A stretch of 64,000 bases of DNA from positions 2,170,001 through 2,234,000 of the forward strand of contig JBGAFV010000001.1 of assembly GCA_044227095.1 (NCBI GenBank). The letters are read 5' to 3'. The DNA is from JACMLD01 sp044227095 (GTDB taxonomy: Bacteria > Bacteroidota > Bacteroidia > Chitinophagales > Chitinophagaceae). Below are positions 27,210-35,569 of the stretch, one piece after another. Every line of letters starts with the position of its first letter. Within the stretch, counting starts at the first letter, position 1. The notes beneath the pieces were generated by a model. That model did not search any database. It saw nothing but the letters and a program-made list of their open reading frames with translations, and had not been told where the DNA came from. Made by a program: the position numbers and the translations under genes.

Positions 27210-27300
27210 GTTGTTTTAATGATGAAAAAAGAAGAGGTATGGCCTTTGCCTTACAATCACCTGTTATGCATTAAAACAATTAACCTTAAAAACATATTTT

Positions 27301-27645
27301 ATGACAACTTCACCAGGAATAATGACAACCTTAAGTTATGTGATTGAGAAATTGCGTTTAAAAAGACAGGATAACGAATTTACAATTGCACCTGAGGGTT
27401 TTACTACAGGCAATGGTAAGTTTTATCAGCCGGAAGATCTTACTATAATTAAAACGTATCGCTTTGAAGGAGATTCAGATCCTTCAGATACTTCTATCCT
27501 TTATGTAATAGAAGCAAGCGATGGTTTAATTGGATACAGCATAGATGCATACGGTGTATACAGCAATCATGGAGACGATGGCTATGATGATTTTATAAGA
27601 AAGATAAAAGTAGAAGACAGGGATGAGCAACAGCTTTTTGAATAA
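27301..27645 (+). CDS. Small conserved Bacteroidota protein of unknown function
   Basis: A 114-residue soluble protein. It has an N-terminal helix, then EFTIAPEGFTTGNGKFYQPEDL and a conserved block, T-Y-R-F-E-G-D-S-D-P-S-D-T-S-I-L-Y-V-I-E, ending in GYSIDAYGVYSNHGDDGYDDFIRKI. Related small proteins in this phylum are sometimes labelled phosphoribosylpyrophosphate synthetase; no PRPP-binding loop is present, so I treat that as a wrong label. It is monocistronic, with terminators before and after. Confidence 0.8.
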   Translation: MTTSPGIMTTLSYVIEKLRLKRQDNEFTIAPEGFTTGNGKFYQPEDLTIIKTYRFEGDSDPSDTSILYVIEASDGLIGYSIDAYGVYSNHGDDGYDDFIRKIKVEDRDEQQLFE

Positions 27646-27690
27646 GCAGCAATTCTTCCTCAACATAAATCCGTTTTTATTTATTAGCGC

Positions 27691-27714
27691 ACCACCGGCA
27701 ATAACGCCGGTGGT
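27691..27714 (+). terminator. Terminator after the small conserved gene
   Basis: Stem ACCACCGGC (27691-27699) / GCCGGTGGT (27706-27714) followed by TTTGTTTTTTG. Confidence 0.9.
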
Positions 27715-27801
27715 TTTGTTTTTTGCAGGTACAATGTAATGTTTCGTTCTGTAAGTAAAGACGGAATGATCTTACCTTTATTGGTCATCAATTCTTATTC
27801 A

Positions 27802-28755
27802 ATGCAAAGTTTTTCAAACCGCGTTACTAAACTCTTCGGTATTGATTACCCTATTGTGCAGGCGGGTATGATTTGGGCAAGTGGCTGGAAACTGGCTGCT
27901 GCAGTTAGCAATGCAGGCGGCCTGGGCATTATTGGTAGCGGAAGTATGTACCCAGATGTATTGAAGATGCATATTCAGAAATGCAAAGCAGCAACCCGTA
28001 AACCATTTGCAGTAAACATTCCCTTGCTTTATCCGGATATAGAAAAGCATATTAAAATTGTTATTGAAGAAAAAGTGCCGATTGTTTTTACTTCGGCAGG
28101 CAACCCTGGTACCTGGACAAGCATTTTAAAAAAGGAAGGCATTGTTGTAGTGCATGTAGTAAGCAGCAGCAAGTTTGCTATAAAGTCAGAAGCCGCTGGT
28201 TGCGATGCTGTAGTTGCAGAAGGCTTTGAAGCGGGCGGACATAATGGAAGAGAAGAAACTACCAGTATGGTATTGATACCTTCAGTATGTGTTGCAGTAA
28301 AAATTCCGGTTATTGCCGCCGGCGGCATTGCTACCGGTCGGCAAATGATGGCGGCAATGGTTATGGGTGCCGAAGCTGTACAGATGGGGACACGTTTTGT
28401 TGCTAGCGAAGAAGCTTCTTCTCATGATGCGTTTAAAAATATGCTTATAACAAGTAGCGAAGGCGATACTATGCTGAGCCTTAAAAAATTAACGCCGGTA
28501 AGGCTGATGCGCAATAATTTTTTTACCACAGTAACAACGGCGGAACAAAGCGGCGCAGCAAAAGAAGAATTGCAGCAAATGTTGGGAAAGGGCAGGGCTA
28601 AAAAAGGGATGTTTGAAGGAGACCTGGCAGAAGGCGAACTTGAAATAGGGCAGGTATGTGCTATTGTACGAAGTATAAAACCCGCCGCAGAAATAGTAAA
28701 AGATACCTGGCAGGAATTTGAAGAAGCTCTTCGTAATCCGTTTAGAAAAGCATAA
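27802..28755 (+). CDS. Nitronate monooxygenase / 2-nitropropane dioxygenase-like flavoprotein
   Basis: A 317-residue TIM-barrel FMN enzyme from the ATG at 27802 (MQSFSNRVTKLFGIDYPIVQAGM); the ATG at 27739 would add 21 residues unlike the family and overlap the terminator region. Visible family blocks are YPIVQAGMIWASG, AVSNAGGLGIIGSGS, the active-site EGFEAGGHNG (His likely catalytic) and the FMN phosphate loop VIAAGGIATGRQMMAAMVMGA. It oxidises alkyl nitronates or acts on related CoA thioesters such as enoyl-ACP reductase FabK-like members; the sequence alone does not separate these. Confidence 0.9.
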   Translation: MQSFSNRVTKLFGIDYPIVQAGMIWASGWKLAAAVSNAGGLGIIGSGSMYPDVLKMHIQKCKAATRKPFAVNIPLLYPDIEKHIKIVIEEKVPIVFTSAGNPGTWTSILKKEGIVVVHVVSSSKFAIKSEAAGCDAVVAEGFEAGGHNGREETTSMVLIPSVCVAVKIPVIAAGGIATGRQMMAAMVMGAEAVQMGTRFVASEEASSHDAFKNMLITSSEGDTMLSLKKLTPVRLMRNNFFTTVTTAEQSGAAKEELQQMLGKGRAKKGMFEGDLAEGELEIGQVCAIVRSIKPAAEIVKDTWQEFEEALRNPFRKA

Positions 28756-28812
28756 CTTTATAATTGGTAGAGTCTGACTGTTTATACCATATCATCTTAT
28801 CAAACTGCGTTT

Positions 28813-29217
28813 ATGAAAAATAAATCTCTCCCCATCATTTTACTGATGATGTTAACCAGCATCTTCTCCTACGCCAATACAGGCGGAAAAGAAAAAAAAG
28901 AAGATCCTGATATGAGCGGACTTGTAGTAGAAGCCGAAACCGGCAGGCCGATGAAAGACGTTAATATAACAGCGTACAACAATTCAAAAAAAGAAAAGAC
29001 AGTAATAAGCAGTGCAAATGGTACTTTTTCTTTGGTAGATTTAAAACCTGGCGTTTACAAATTTGTTTTTGAAAAGAATGGTTTTGAAAAAGTAGTGCGT
29101 GATAAAATGGTACTTAAAGTAAATGAAGGTTACCAGCTAATGGTACAGATGTTTGAAGAAGAAAATATTTTTGACCTGATGCCTTCTCCGCTCCGCTTTA
29201 ATAATGGTGGAGATTGA
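28813..29217 (+). CDS. Secreted protein with carboxypeptidase-regulatory-like domain
   Basis: A 134-residue exported protein. The signal peptide (SLPIILLMMLTSIFSYA) is followed by an acidic linker and one beta-sandwich repeat, MSGLVVEAETGRPMKDVNIT, NGTFSLVDLKPGVYKFVFEKNGFEK. This is the CarboxypepD_reg-like fold that usually forms the N terminus of TonB-dependent receptors; here it stands alone. Its ligand and partner are unknown. A terminator follows. Confidence 0.88.
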   Translation: MKNKSLPIILLMMLTSIFSYANTGGKEKKEDPDMSGLVVEAETGRPMKDVNITAYNNSKKEKTVISSANGTFSLVDLKPGVYKFVFEKNGFEKVVRDKMVLKVNEGYQLMVQMFEEENIFDLMPSPLRFNNGGD

Positions 29218-29240
29218 TTAGCCGTTGATAAAAAGATTTT

Positions 29241-29280
29241 AAGCCGCAGGTAAGCAGATTGATTGCTGTAACTGCGGCTT
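29241..29280 (+). terminator. Terminator-like hairpin with repeat character
   Basis: AAGCCGCAG (29241-29249) pairs with CTGCGGCTT (29272-29280), followed by TTTATTTT. The GCCGCAG sequence recurs in the repeats at 29333-29480. Confidence 0.7.
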
Positions 29281-29332
29281 TTTATTTTAGTTGAAAGAGT
29301 ACAATAAGATTGAGGCAATCATTGATTTTTAG

Positions 29333-29480
29333 CCGCAGATTCTCAGATTGAGTGCAGTACTTGTAATAAATTTTATTAAGGGTTGTAGGGGAATGGGAGG
29401 TTGAATAAAAACACTTTCCTCCTGGTTATAATTAATTTGCCGCAAATACACAGATTAAATCTGCGAATCTGCGGCAATGC
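29333..29480. repeat. GCCGCAGATT-type short repeats
   Basis: Several copies of a GCCGCA(G/A)AT...CAGATT word in direct and inverted orientation, at about 29333-29351, 29441-29456 and inverted at 29458-29477 (ATCTGCGGCAA). The last two form a hairpin just downstream of the coiled-coil gene's stop at 29502. Such words are common in Bacteroidota intergenic DNA. Confidence 0.6.
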
Positions 29481-29501
29481 AAGTTTTTTTGCGGCTATTT
29501 T

Positions 29502-30419
29502 TTACAAATCGATCGTCTTGTCATCATCACCATCTTTGCCTTTTCTTATTCTTACATCTCCCTTTTTGAAATAATGTTTGTATTTATCAGTAATGTTTGA
29601 AGGCTGTGTTTTACCATCAATCATCAGTTCGCCATTTTTATAATGAACATCATACGGGCCGTCTGCTTTTAGCAAACCATCTTTGTCCATTTCAATAAGC
29701 ATGTTTTTATAATTCTGCAATTCTTCTTTAGCACGATTAATGCCTTCATGTGCTTTTTCAAATTCTTTTTTAAAATCTTTGCTGAAGTTTTTATTGATGC
29801 TTTTCTTAGCCATTTCTATTTCTTCTGCAATCCTATCCTGATTTAGTTCAAGATTTTTATGGACTTTCTCCAGGTTTAAATGCATTTTCTCCATATCAAT
29901 GTTTTTCATTTGACGGAGGGCTTTGGCCGATTCCTGCATTGCCATTTGCATTTGCTCCTGCATTTTGCCTTCGTTAAATTCTTTTTGTAATGACTCCTGT
30001 GCTTTTTCCATTTGCTGTTCCATTTTCTCCCAGTCTATATTGCGTAAAGCCTGTTGTGCTTTTAGTTCAATTTGCTGCTTGTCTATTTGTTTCATTGCCC
30101 TTTGCACCTGTTCCTGTATTTTTTGAGAATTTAATTTTTCAAGCGTTTGCCCGAGGTTGCGTTGTATTTGTTCCCAATCTCTGTTCTCAAGTTTTTGCTC
30201 AATATTTTTTTGCGCTTTTTCTACTTGTTCGAGTGCATTATCTATATCGCCTTCAATAACAGTTTTCTCTTGTTTTATTTTTTCTTTTTTTGGCGTGGTA
30301 TCCTCATAGCCGTGGCGGAGTATATTAACCGGCCTGTTTTTGAAGGCAAGGCCAGAAGCGGCAATAACAGAAAACAAGGTGATGGCCATAGCGGTGTAAG
30401 GTTTGCGGATGTGTAGCAT
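29502..30419 (-). CDS. Membrane-anchored or secreted amphipathic coiled-coil protein
   Basis: A 305-residue protein from the ATG at 30419 (MLHIRKPYTAMAITLFSVIAASG); an upstream ATG at 30530 adds an AT-rich leader with no signal character. After the N-terminal hydrophobic segment (about residues 10-28), residues 45-245 are an almost unbroken charged helix of repeats built on Q-x-A-L-x-Q/N-I-D-x-x-K/Q, for example QRAMKQIDKQQIE, QQALRNIDWEKMEQQ and MQEQMQMAMQES. The C-terminal 60 residues are not helical (NYKNMLIEMDKDGLLKADG onward). It is apolipoprotein-like in pattern. I do not recognise a family; function unknown. Confidence 0.8.
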   Translation of the reverse strand: MLHIRKPYTAMAITLFSVIAASGLAFKNRPVNILRHGYEDTTPKKEKIKQEKTVIEGDIDNALEQVEKAQKNIEQKLENRDWEQIQRNLGQTLEKLNSQKIQEQVQRAMKQIDKQQIELKAQQALRNIDWEKMEQQMEKAQESLQKEFNEGKMQEQMQMAMQESAKALRQMKNIDMEKMHLNLEKVHKNLELNQDRIAEEIEMAKKSINKNFSKDFKKEFEKAHEGINRAKEELQNYKNMLIEMDKDGLLKADGPYDVHYKNGELMIDGKTQPSNITDKYKHYFKKGDVRIRKGKDGDDDKTIDL

Positions 30420-30979
30420 AAGATTAATTTTCAGGTAAATTGATTTTGTTACGAACTTGTTCGTATAAAAATACGATAAATTTCGTAAAATGTTGCATGG
30501 CTGTTTTGCTTTTATATATTTTAACAGCAACGGGTGATCATGATAAGAAAAAGAGTAGGGCCGCAGATGTGCAGAGCACTTACACTGTCATGCCATAAGT
30601 ATTCCGTAGAGATTGAACAGCAAGAATTGTAATTAGCATGATGCCTTAATTATGAGTGATGCTTTTCAACCCCTTCAGGGTTGTATGTAGTATTCGTTAT
30701 ACCCCGGATTGCATCCGGGGTTATTTATTAATGAAGCCTTTCAGGCTTCTGAAAATATGTGGCAATAATTAGCATGAAAAATTATTCCGGAGGCATAAAC
30801 TAACAATAAGCCCCGGATAAAATCTCCTGGAACAAAATGGAAAATTATAAAAAGCCCTGAAAGGGCGGTGTATATTAGCGAAGGGCGAAGCCCTTTGCGC
30901 AATAATGAATAGAGTTATACCGCACAAGTGTGCGACGCAACAATGCCCAACAACATTACAACTGCTGGTACAAAAAATT
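30420..30979. repeat. Intergenic cluster of short hairpin repeats
   Basis: 560 bp with no supported gene but many palindromes: AACCCCTTCAGGGTT (30668-30682), ACCCCGGAT/ATCCGGGGT (30701-30721), GAAGCCTTTCAGGCTTC (30733-30749), GCCCTGAAAGGGC (30854-30866) and AAGGGCGAAGCCCTT (30881-30895). The right end, 30923-30969, holds a copy of the ACAAGTGTGCGACGCAAC...ACAACTGCTGGT repeat, 10 nt downstream of the ABC permease stop. These resemble REP-like elements of a family different from the RAYT-linked ones. Confidence 0.75.
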
Positions 30980-32314
30980 TTAGCTATTTCTAAAAGCCCA
31001 TTTCCACATTTCTTTCCAGGTAGCTTTTTTACCGTACAATAAAATACCTGTGCGATAAATTTTTGCGCTTATCCATGTGGTGATTAAAAAGCCGGCAATT
31101 AATAATACCATACTTAAACCCAGTTGCCAGTAAGGTACTGTGCCGGGTACGCCAAAAGGTATTCTTGCCATCATTACTATGGGAGAGAAAAATGGTATGA
31201 TGCTGCTCCATGTAGCCAACGCACTATCCGGGTGCGTTATAGCATTTATCATTATTACTATAGCAAGTATTATAGGCATGGTGATGGGGAACATAAGACT
31301 TTGCGCATCTTGTGGGTCTTCGTTTACAGAACTGCCTACTGCTGCAAACAATGCTGCATAAAACAAGTAGCCGAATAAAAAATAAAACAGGAAGCAGCCT
31401 GTTACCAACCACCAGTTTACGGCGGTTAATTGCCCAGAAAGTTTTGTATATGCCATCGCAAATTCATTGCCCTGCATATTCATTTGCATGCCAGGCACAT
31501 TTTTGTTTACCTCGTTTACATGCATCAAAACATCACGTGGTATAAGCGCACCAATGATACTGGAGAAAGCCGTGATTAAGATAATCCACATTAAAAATTG
31601 TGTAAGACCCACTGCGCCAATGCCAATAATCTTTCCCATCATCAGTTCAAAAGGTTTTACAGAAGAAACAATTACCTCTGCAATGCGGTTTGTTTTTTCT
31701 TCCATAACGCCACGCATAACCATAGCGCCGTAAATAAACAGGGTTATGTAAATGAGGAACCCTGCACCATAACCAACTATATATGCAACCTTCGAATTTC
31801 CATTTTGCGAATTAGAACCATCGTCAATTCTTTTTTCCTGAATATTTATTTTGGCGGATACTTTTCTTATAGAATCTATATTGATGGAATTTATGCCGTA
31901 GCCTTTCATTAGCATTTCATTTTCCATTTCCTTCCTGACTTTTTCTTGTATATCGTTTACTGCGGCTATAGCTAAACTTTTTCTTGAATATAAAACCCAA
32001 ATGCCTGTTTGGTTTATACCCATGTGCGGAGCAAACAGAATAGCCGTATAACCATTTCTTTCATAACTGGAAGTATCTACAGTAGGGTTAAGTATCATTT
32101 TAATTGACTTAACACTATCAATATTTTTTTTGAAAACACCTGAGTTGTCAATAATAGCAACCCTTTCTTTATCTGTATTTCTAATGGTGATAAAAACAAT
32201 AATACCTATTAACCCTGCAAAAAACAATGGCGTTAAAAATGTAGAGAGTATAAATGTTCTGTTTTTTACCCTGGTGAGATATTCTCTTTTTATGATGAGC
32301 CAAATCTTGTTCAT
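30980..32314 (-). CDS. ABC-2 type transporter permease (NatB-like)
   Basis: A 444-residue membrane protein. First helix at about 20-43 (FILSTFLTPLFFAGLIGIIVFI), a large extracytoplasmic domain (45-180), then five helices from about 185 to 425, with the ABC-2 signature GVMEEKTNRIAEVIVSSVKPFELMMGKI near the second helix. This matches the NatB/YhaP-type Na+ or drug-efflux permeases. It is encoded 22 bp downstream of its ATPase. Substrate unknown. Confidence 0.92.
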   Translation of the reverse strand: MNKIWLIIKREYLTRVKNRTFILSTFLTPLFFAGLIGIIVFITIRNTDKERVAIIDNSGVFKKNIDSVKSIKMILNPTVDTSSYERNGYTAILFAPHMGINQTGIWVLYSRKSLAIAAVNDIQEKVRKEMENEMLMKGYGINSINIDSIRKVSAKINIQEKRIDDGSNSQNGNSKVAYIVGYGAGFLIYITLFIYGAMVMRGVMEEKTNRIAEVIVSSVKPFELMMGKIIGIGAVGLTQFLMWIILITAFSSIIGALIPRDVLMHVNEVNKNVPGMQMNMQGNEFAMAYTKLSGQLTAVNWWLVTGCFLFYFLFGYLFYAALFAAVGSSVNEDPQDAQSLMFPITMPIILAIVIMINAITHPDSALATWSSIIPFFSPIVMMARIPFGVPGTVPYWQLGLSMVLLIAGFLITTWISAKIYRTGILLYGKKATWKEMWKWAFRNS

Positions 32315-32336
32315 TGCAGGATAGGTTTTGGATAAG

Positions 32337-33272
32337 TTATACGGTTACGGTTTGAAACTGTCTTGTTACAGAAGTACCTTCTACCAGTTTTATAAAAATA
32401 TCGTTGAGCGAAGGCAGTATCTCATGAAATTCTTTAACTGCAGCCTGTTGCTTAATAAAATGTTGCAACACATCGTTGGTGTTGTAACCTTCTTTTATTT
32501 TAACAACAAGTCCGTGGTTGTTTTCACGGGCAGTAATATCAAATGCATCGCTGGTGGTTAATGCTGGTATGCCATCAAGCCCAATATGAAAAAGGTTTTC
32601 TTTAAATTTTTGTTTTACTTCGTTTACTGTTCCGTCCAAAATTTTTCGGCCTTTGTTTACAAGCATAATATGGTCGCACATTTCTTCTGCCTGTTCCATA
32701 CGGTGAGTGCTAAAGATGATGCTGCAACCGCTTTCTTTCAGCTTGTATATTTCTTCTTTGATGAGGTTACTGTTTACAGGATCCAGGCCGCTAAAGGGTT
32801 CGTCAAGAATTATCAGTTTGGGTTCGTGCAATACAGTAATTACAAATTGTAATTTCTGGCTCATGCCCTTGCTCAGGTCTTCTATCTTTTTGTTCCACCA
32901 GGTTTGCATTTCAAACTTGTTGAACCAGGTCTTTATCTTTTTGTAGGCATCTCTTCTTGTAAGTCCTTTTAATTGTGACAGGTACATGGCCTGTTCTCCA
33001 ATCTTCATTTTTTTGTAAAGGCCCCGTTCTTCGGGCATGTAGCCAATTTTTACTGCATCGCCTTCGGGTTGAAATTTTTTTCCATCAAACATTATTTCTC
33101 CTTCATCTGGGAAAAAAATACCAGTAACCATGCGCAGCAATGTTGTTTTGCCAGCGCCATTAGGCCCCAGCAAACCAAATATTGTTCCCGGCTCTATTGA
33201 AAAGCTGATATCGTCTACGGCTTTTTGAGTAGCGTAATATTTTTTGAGGTGCTTAACTTCCAGCAGTGGCAT
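32337..33272 (-). CDS. ABC transporter ATP-binding protein (NatA-like)
   Basis: A 311-residue ATPase. Walker A GPNGAGKT (residues 36-43), signature LSKGMSQKLQ, Walker B LIILDEPFSGLDP and the switch H in STHRMEQAEEMCDH are intact. The last 90 residues form the C-terminal extension of the ABC-2 exporter class (DUF4162-like). It is paired with the NatB-like permease gene, which it precedes by 22 bp. Confidence 0.95.
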   Translation of the reverse strand: MPLLEVKHLKKYYATQKAVDDISFSIEPGTIFGLLGPNGAGKTTLLRMVTGIFFPDEGEIMFDGKKFQPEGDAVKIGYMPEERGLYKKMKIGEQAMYLSQLKGLTRRDAYKKIKTWFNKFEMQTWWNKKIEDLSKGMSQKLQFVITVLHEPKLIILDEPFSGLDPVNSNLIKEEIYKLKESGCSIIFSTHRMEQAEEMCDHIMLVNKGRKILDGTVNEVKQKFKENLFHIGLDGIPALTTSDAFDITARENNHGLVVKIKEGYNTNDVLQHFIKQQAAVKEFHEILPSLNDIFIKLVEGTSVTRQFQTVTV

Positions 33273-33396
33273 GCAGGTAAATTTTGAAAAAGTGACTCAG
33301 GTTCTGGCACTGTGACTGAAATAATATAGCCCAGCCATTGATAAGACGAATATTGTTGGAGATTATTACAATTGAGGCGATTAATTTTTTATTGTG

Positions 33397-33714
33397 CACC
33401 TCACCCCCGTCCCCTATCCATTTTGTGGCGAGGGGTGCCTCTCCGCAAGATGCTGCATAAATTATAATCTGCGTTCATTTTATTTTTTCTATACCAGCAT
33501 TGGATCTTTGGGAATCATCGTTGCGTCGCAAGCACTTCGTCGGCATAGCAAAGAGCAACTAAAGACTTTAATACAGAACTTTTGAATCAGATTAAACAGC
33601 GCTTATAAACTTTTATGAAAGTTGTTTTTTAAACCCGCAGACTGCTATTAATAAACACAAATACCGAGAGGCACCCCTCTATACCGAAGGTGGAGAGGGG
33701 CCGGGGGTGAGGTG
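33397..33714. mobile_element. MITE-like element with GC-rich terminal inverted repeats (copy 2)
   Basis: Bounded by a perfect 12-bp inverted repeat, CACCTCACCCCC (33397-33408) and GGGGGTGAGGTG (33703-33714), which extends with one mismatch. Each end also folds on itself (CCCCTAT...CGAGGGG and CACCCCTCT...AGAGGGG). There is no coding capacity. Its right end lies 1 bp from the DUF4198 stop codon. The interior carries a TTGCGTCGCA word (33521-33530). The same ends occur in the element at 34516-34752. It could be a non-autonomous transposable element or a repeated terminator cassette. Confidence 0.6.
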
Positions 33715-33715
33715 A

Positions 33716-34510
33716 TTATTCATACCCCCATGTACAACTGCCCCAAAAGCTTTGCCAGTTGGCCTTTGGGTCATCATCAAGATGTAGCATTTTTACTGTG
33801 CTTATCATCCATTTGCCGGTGGTGGCAACAGCAAATGTAATGATGCCCTTATTGTTGGTTTGGTATTGCTGATGTGTGGTTTTGCCATTTAGGCGATGCC
33901 ATACGTTTACCAACTGGTTTGCAAGCGGCTGTTTCTTAAACAATATTTTTGCGGAAAGGCTATCGTTGTCTTTTAATCCGTAAGGGTTTGCAGAAGGAAT
34001 AATATCCAGCGGAAGATTGGTAGCATGACTGATATTGCTTTTCTTATCGCCTACCTGTATTAAAGTTTTTACACTGCGCTGGTAAAACTCGCGGCCCATA
34101 CTATCAGTTTCATTGTGTGCCGTACGATAATCAATGGCAGATTGCAAACCATCTTCTTTTAAATAATCGTTGAACTTTGCAGAATCAAGTTGTATAAATG
34201 AGTTGTTTGAATTAAAAGCAATGATTGCAGTGCCTTCATCCATCAGGTTTAATTGTAGTGAATCCCCCTTTTCATCATTTACCTGGTCAGCAATATCATC
34301 CGTCATATCATCGAGGTATATCTGTAAAGTATTTACTTTATCGCGGTTGCCACTCCAGTTTTCACCATTAAAGTCTTCGCCAACCCAAAAACGAACATTA
34401 ATGTTCTCGCCCGGTTGGTAAATAAATTTTTCCGGCTGCAGCCAGAATTCATGCGCAAGCATGGGAACTACAAATAAGGAGATGATAATAAGCAGTAGGG
34501 CTTTTTTCAT
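33716..34510 (-). CDS. DUF4198-family secreted protein
   Basis: A 264-residue exported protein from the ATG at 34510; an ATG at 34612 would place the repeat element inside the coding region. The signal peptide (LLLIIISLFVVPMLA) is followed by the family hallmark AHEFWLQPEKF and a beta-sandwich region with F-x-V-G-E-x-x-x-G-x-x-W. A C-terminal domain with WHRLNGKTTHQQYQTNNKG resembles the second DUF4198 repeat. Such proteins are periplasmic and have been linked to metal (nickel/cobalt) uptake clusters; no such transporter is adjacent here. The gene is closely bracketed by two MITE-like elements. Confidence 0.88.
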   Translation of the reverse strand: MKKALLLIIISLFVVPMLAHEFWLQPEKFIYQPGENINVRFWVGEDFNGENWSGNRDKVNTLQIYLDDMTDDIADQVNDEKGDSLQLNLMDEGTAIIAFNSNNSFIQLDSAKFNDYLKEDGLQSAIDYRTAHNETDSMGREFYQRSVKTLIQVGDKKSNISHATNLPLDIIPSANPYGLKDNDSLSAKILFKKQPLANQLVNVWHRLNGKTTHQQYQTNNKGIITFAVATTGKWMISTVKMLHLDDDPKANWQSFWGSCTWGYE

Positions 34511-34515
34511 GAGAA

Positions 34516-34752
34516 CCTCACCCCCGGCCCCTCTACATTTTGTGGCGAGGGTTACCCCCGGGTAAGTTTCGTTAGCAATTGCAATTTTTGCCTTTTTACT
34601 ATTTAAAAACATTTTGGGTGAAGGTCGGTATTTATGATAGTTGACATTTTTTGGAATAACGCACTTTCAAGAACCCATTGTCTGTCATTAATAAGGCTTC
34701 GTGCGGAGAGGCACCCCTCTCCGGCGTAGCAGGAGAGGGGCCGGGGGTGAGG
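34516..34752. mobile_element. MITE-like element with GC-rich terminal inverted repeats (copy 1)
   Basis: 237 bp bounded by a perfect 19-bp inverted repeat, CCTCACCCCCGGCCCCTCT (34516-34534) and its complement (34734-34752). The left end shares CATTTTGTGGCGAGGG with the 33397 element and the right end shares GGCACCCCTCT. It fills almost the whole gap between the mlaF stop (34755) and the DUF4198 start (34510), and its GGTGAGG end may act as a ribosome-binding site for that gene. There is no reading frame of note. Confidence 0.62.
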
Positions 34753-34754
34753 CG

Positions 34755-35564
34755 CTACTTCAGCAAATCATCCATATTCCTGTTGTTATCAATCTTTCCT
34801 TTTGCTTCAAGCATGCGCATATCTTTTGCATCCTGCAAAAAGTTAGAAGCAAAAATGAATTTGTTTAATTTTTCATTTTTACTGAAGATTATATCCTGGT
34901 TGCTGCCTTCCCATTCTTTAAGGCCCTGGTACATGTAAATAATATGGTCGCCGGTTTCCATTACACTGTTCATGTCGTGTGTGTTAACCACAGTGGTAAT
35001 ATTGTATTCAACGGTTATTTCCTGGATCAGTTTATCAATTACCATAGAGGTTTGGGGGTCCAGGCCGGAATTGGGTTCGTCGCAAAACAAATATTTTGGA
35101 TTAAGCACAATGGCACGGGCAATGCCTACACGTTTTTTCATGCCACCACTTATTTCTGCGGGGTATTTTTTGTTAGAGTCTTTAAGGTTCACTCTTTCCA
35201 ATACTTCGTTTACCCTTTTCTTTTTTTCTGCATAGCTCCATGTGGTAAACATGTTCAGCGGAAACATGATGTTTTTCTCAACAGTAAGGCTATCAAACAA
35301 TGCAGAACCCTGAAACAGCATGCCAATTTGCTGGCGCAGCAATTTGCGCTGCTCTTCGTTCATTTCAGAAAAGTTAACACCATCGTATATAATGTCTCCG
35401 TGGTCGGGTTCAAACAAACCAACCAGGCATTTCATTAAAACGGTTTTGCCGCTACCACTTGTACCGATAATAAGATTGCATTTGCCTTCCTGCAATACTG
35501 CGCTTACATCATTCAGTACTACTTTGTCGCCAAAAGTTTTTCTTATGTTTTTAAATTCAATCAT
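34755..35564 (-). CDS. mlaF: MlaF-like phospholipid-transport ATPase
   Basis: A 269-residue ABC ATPase of the MlaF/Ttg2A branch. Walker A GTSGSGKT (34-41), signature ISGGMKKRVGIARA, Walker B YLFCDEPNSGLDP and the switch His in VNTHDMNS. The I-S-G-G-M-K-K-R-V and D-E-P-N/T-S-G-L-D-P forms are typical of this branch. It pairs with the MlaE-like permease encoded 5 bp upstream to move phospholipids between inner and outer membrane. No MCE (MlaD) gene is adjacent. Confidence 0.92.
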   Translation of the reverse strand: MIEFKNIRKTFGDKVVLNDVSAVLQEGKCNLIIGTSGSGKTVLMKCLVGLFEPDHGDIIYDGVNFSEMNEEQRKLLRQQIGMLFQGSALFDSLTVEKNIMFPLNMFTTWSYAEKKKRVNEVLERVNLKDSNKKYPAEISGGMKKRVGIARAIVLNPKYLFCDEPNSGLDPQTSMVIDKLIQEITVEYNITTVVNTHDMNSVMETGDHIIYMYQGLKEWEGSNQDIIFSKNEKLNKFIFASNFLQDAKDMRMLEAKGKIDNNRNMDDLLK

Positions 35565-35569
35565 AATTA

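Noticed and set aside
27301..27645. Phosphoribosylpyrophosphate synthetase
   Set aside because: At 114 residues with no PRPP loop it cannot be this enzyme.
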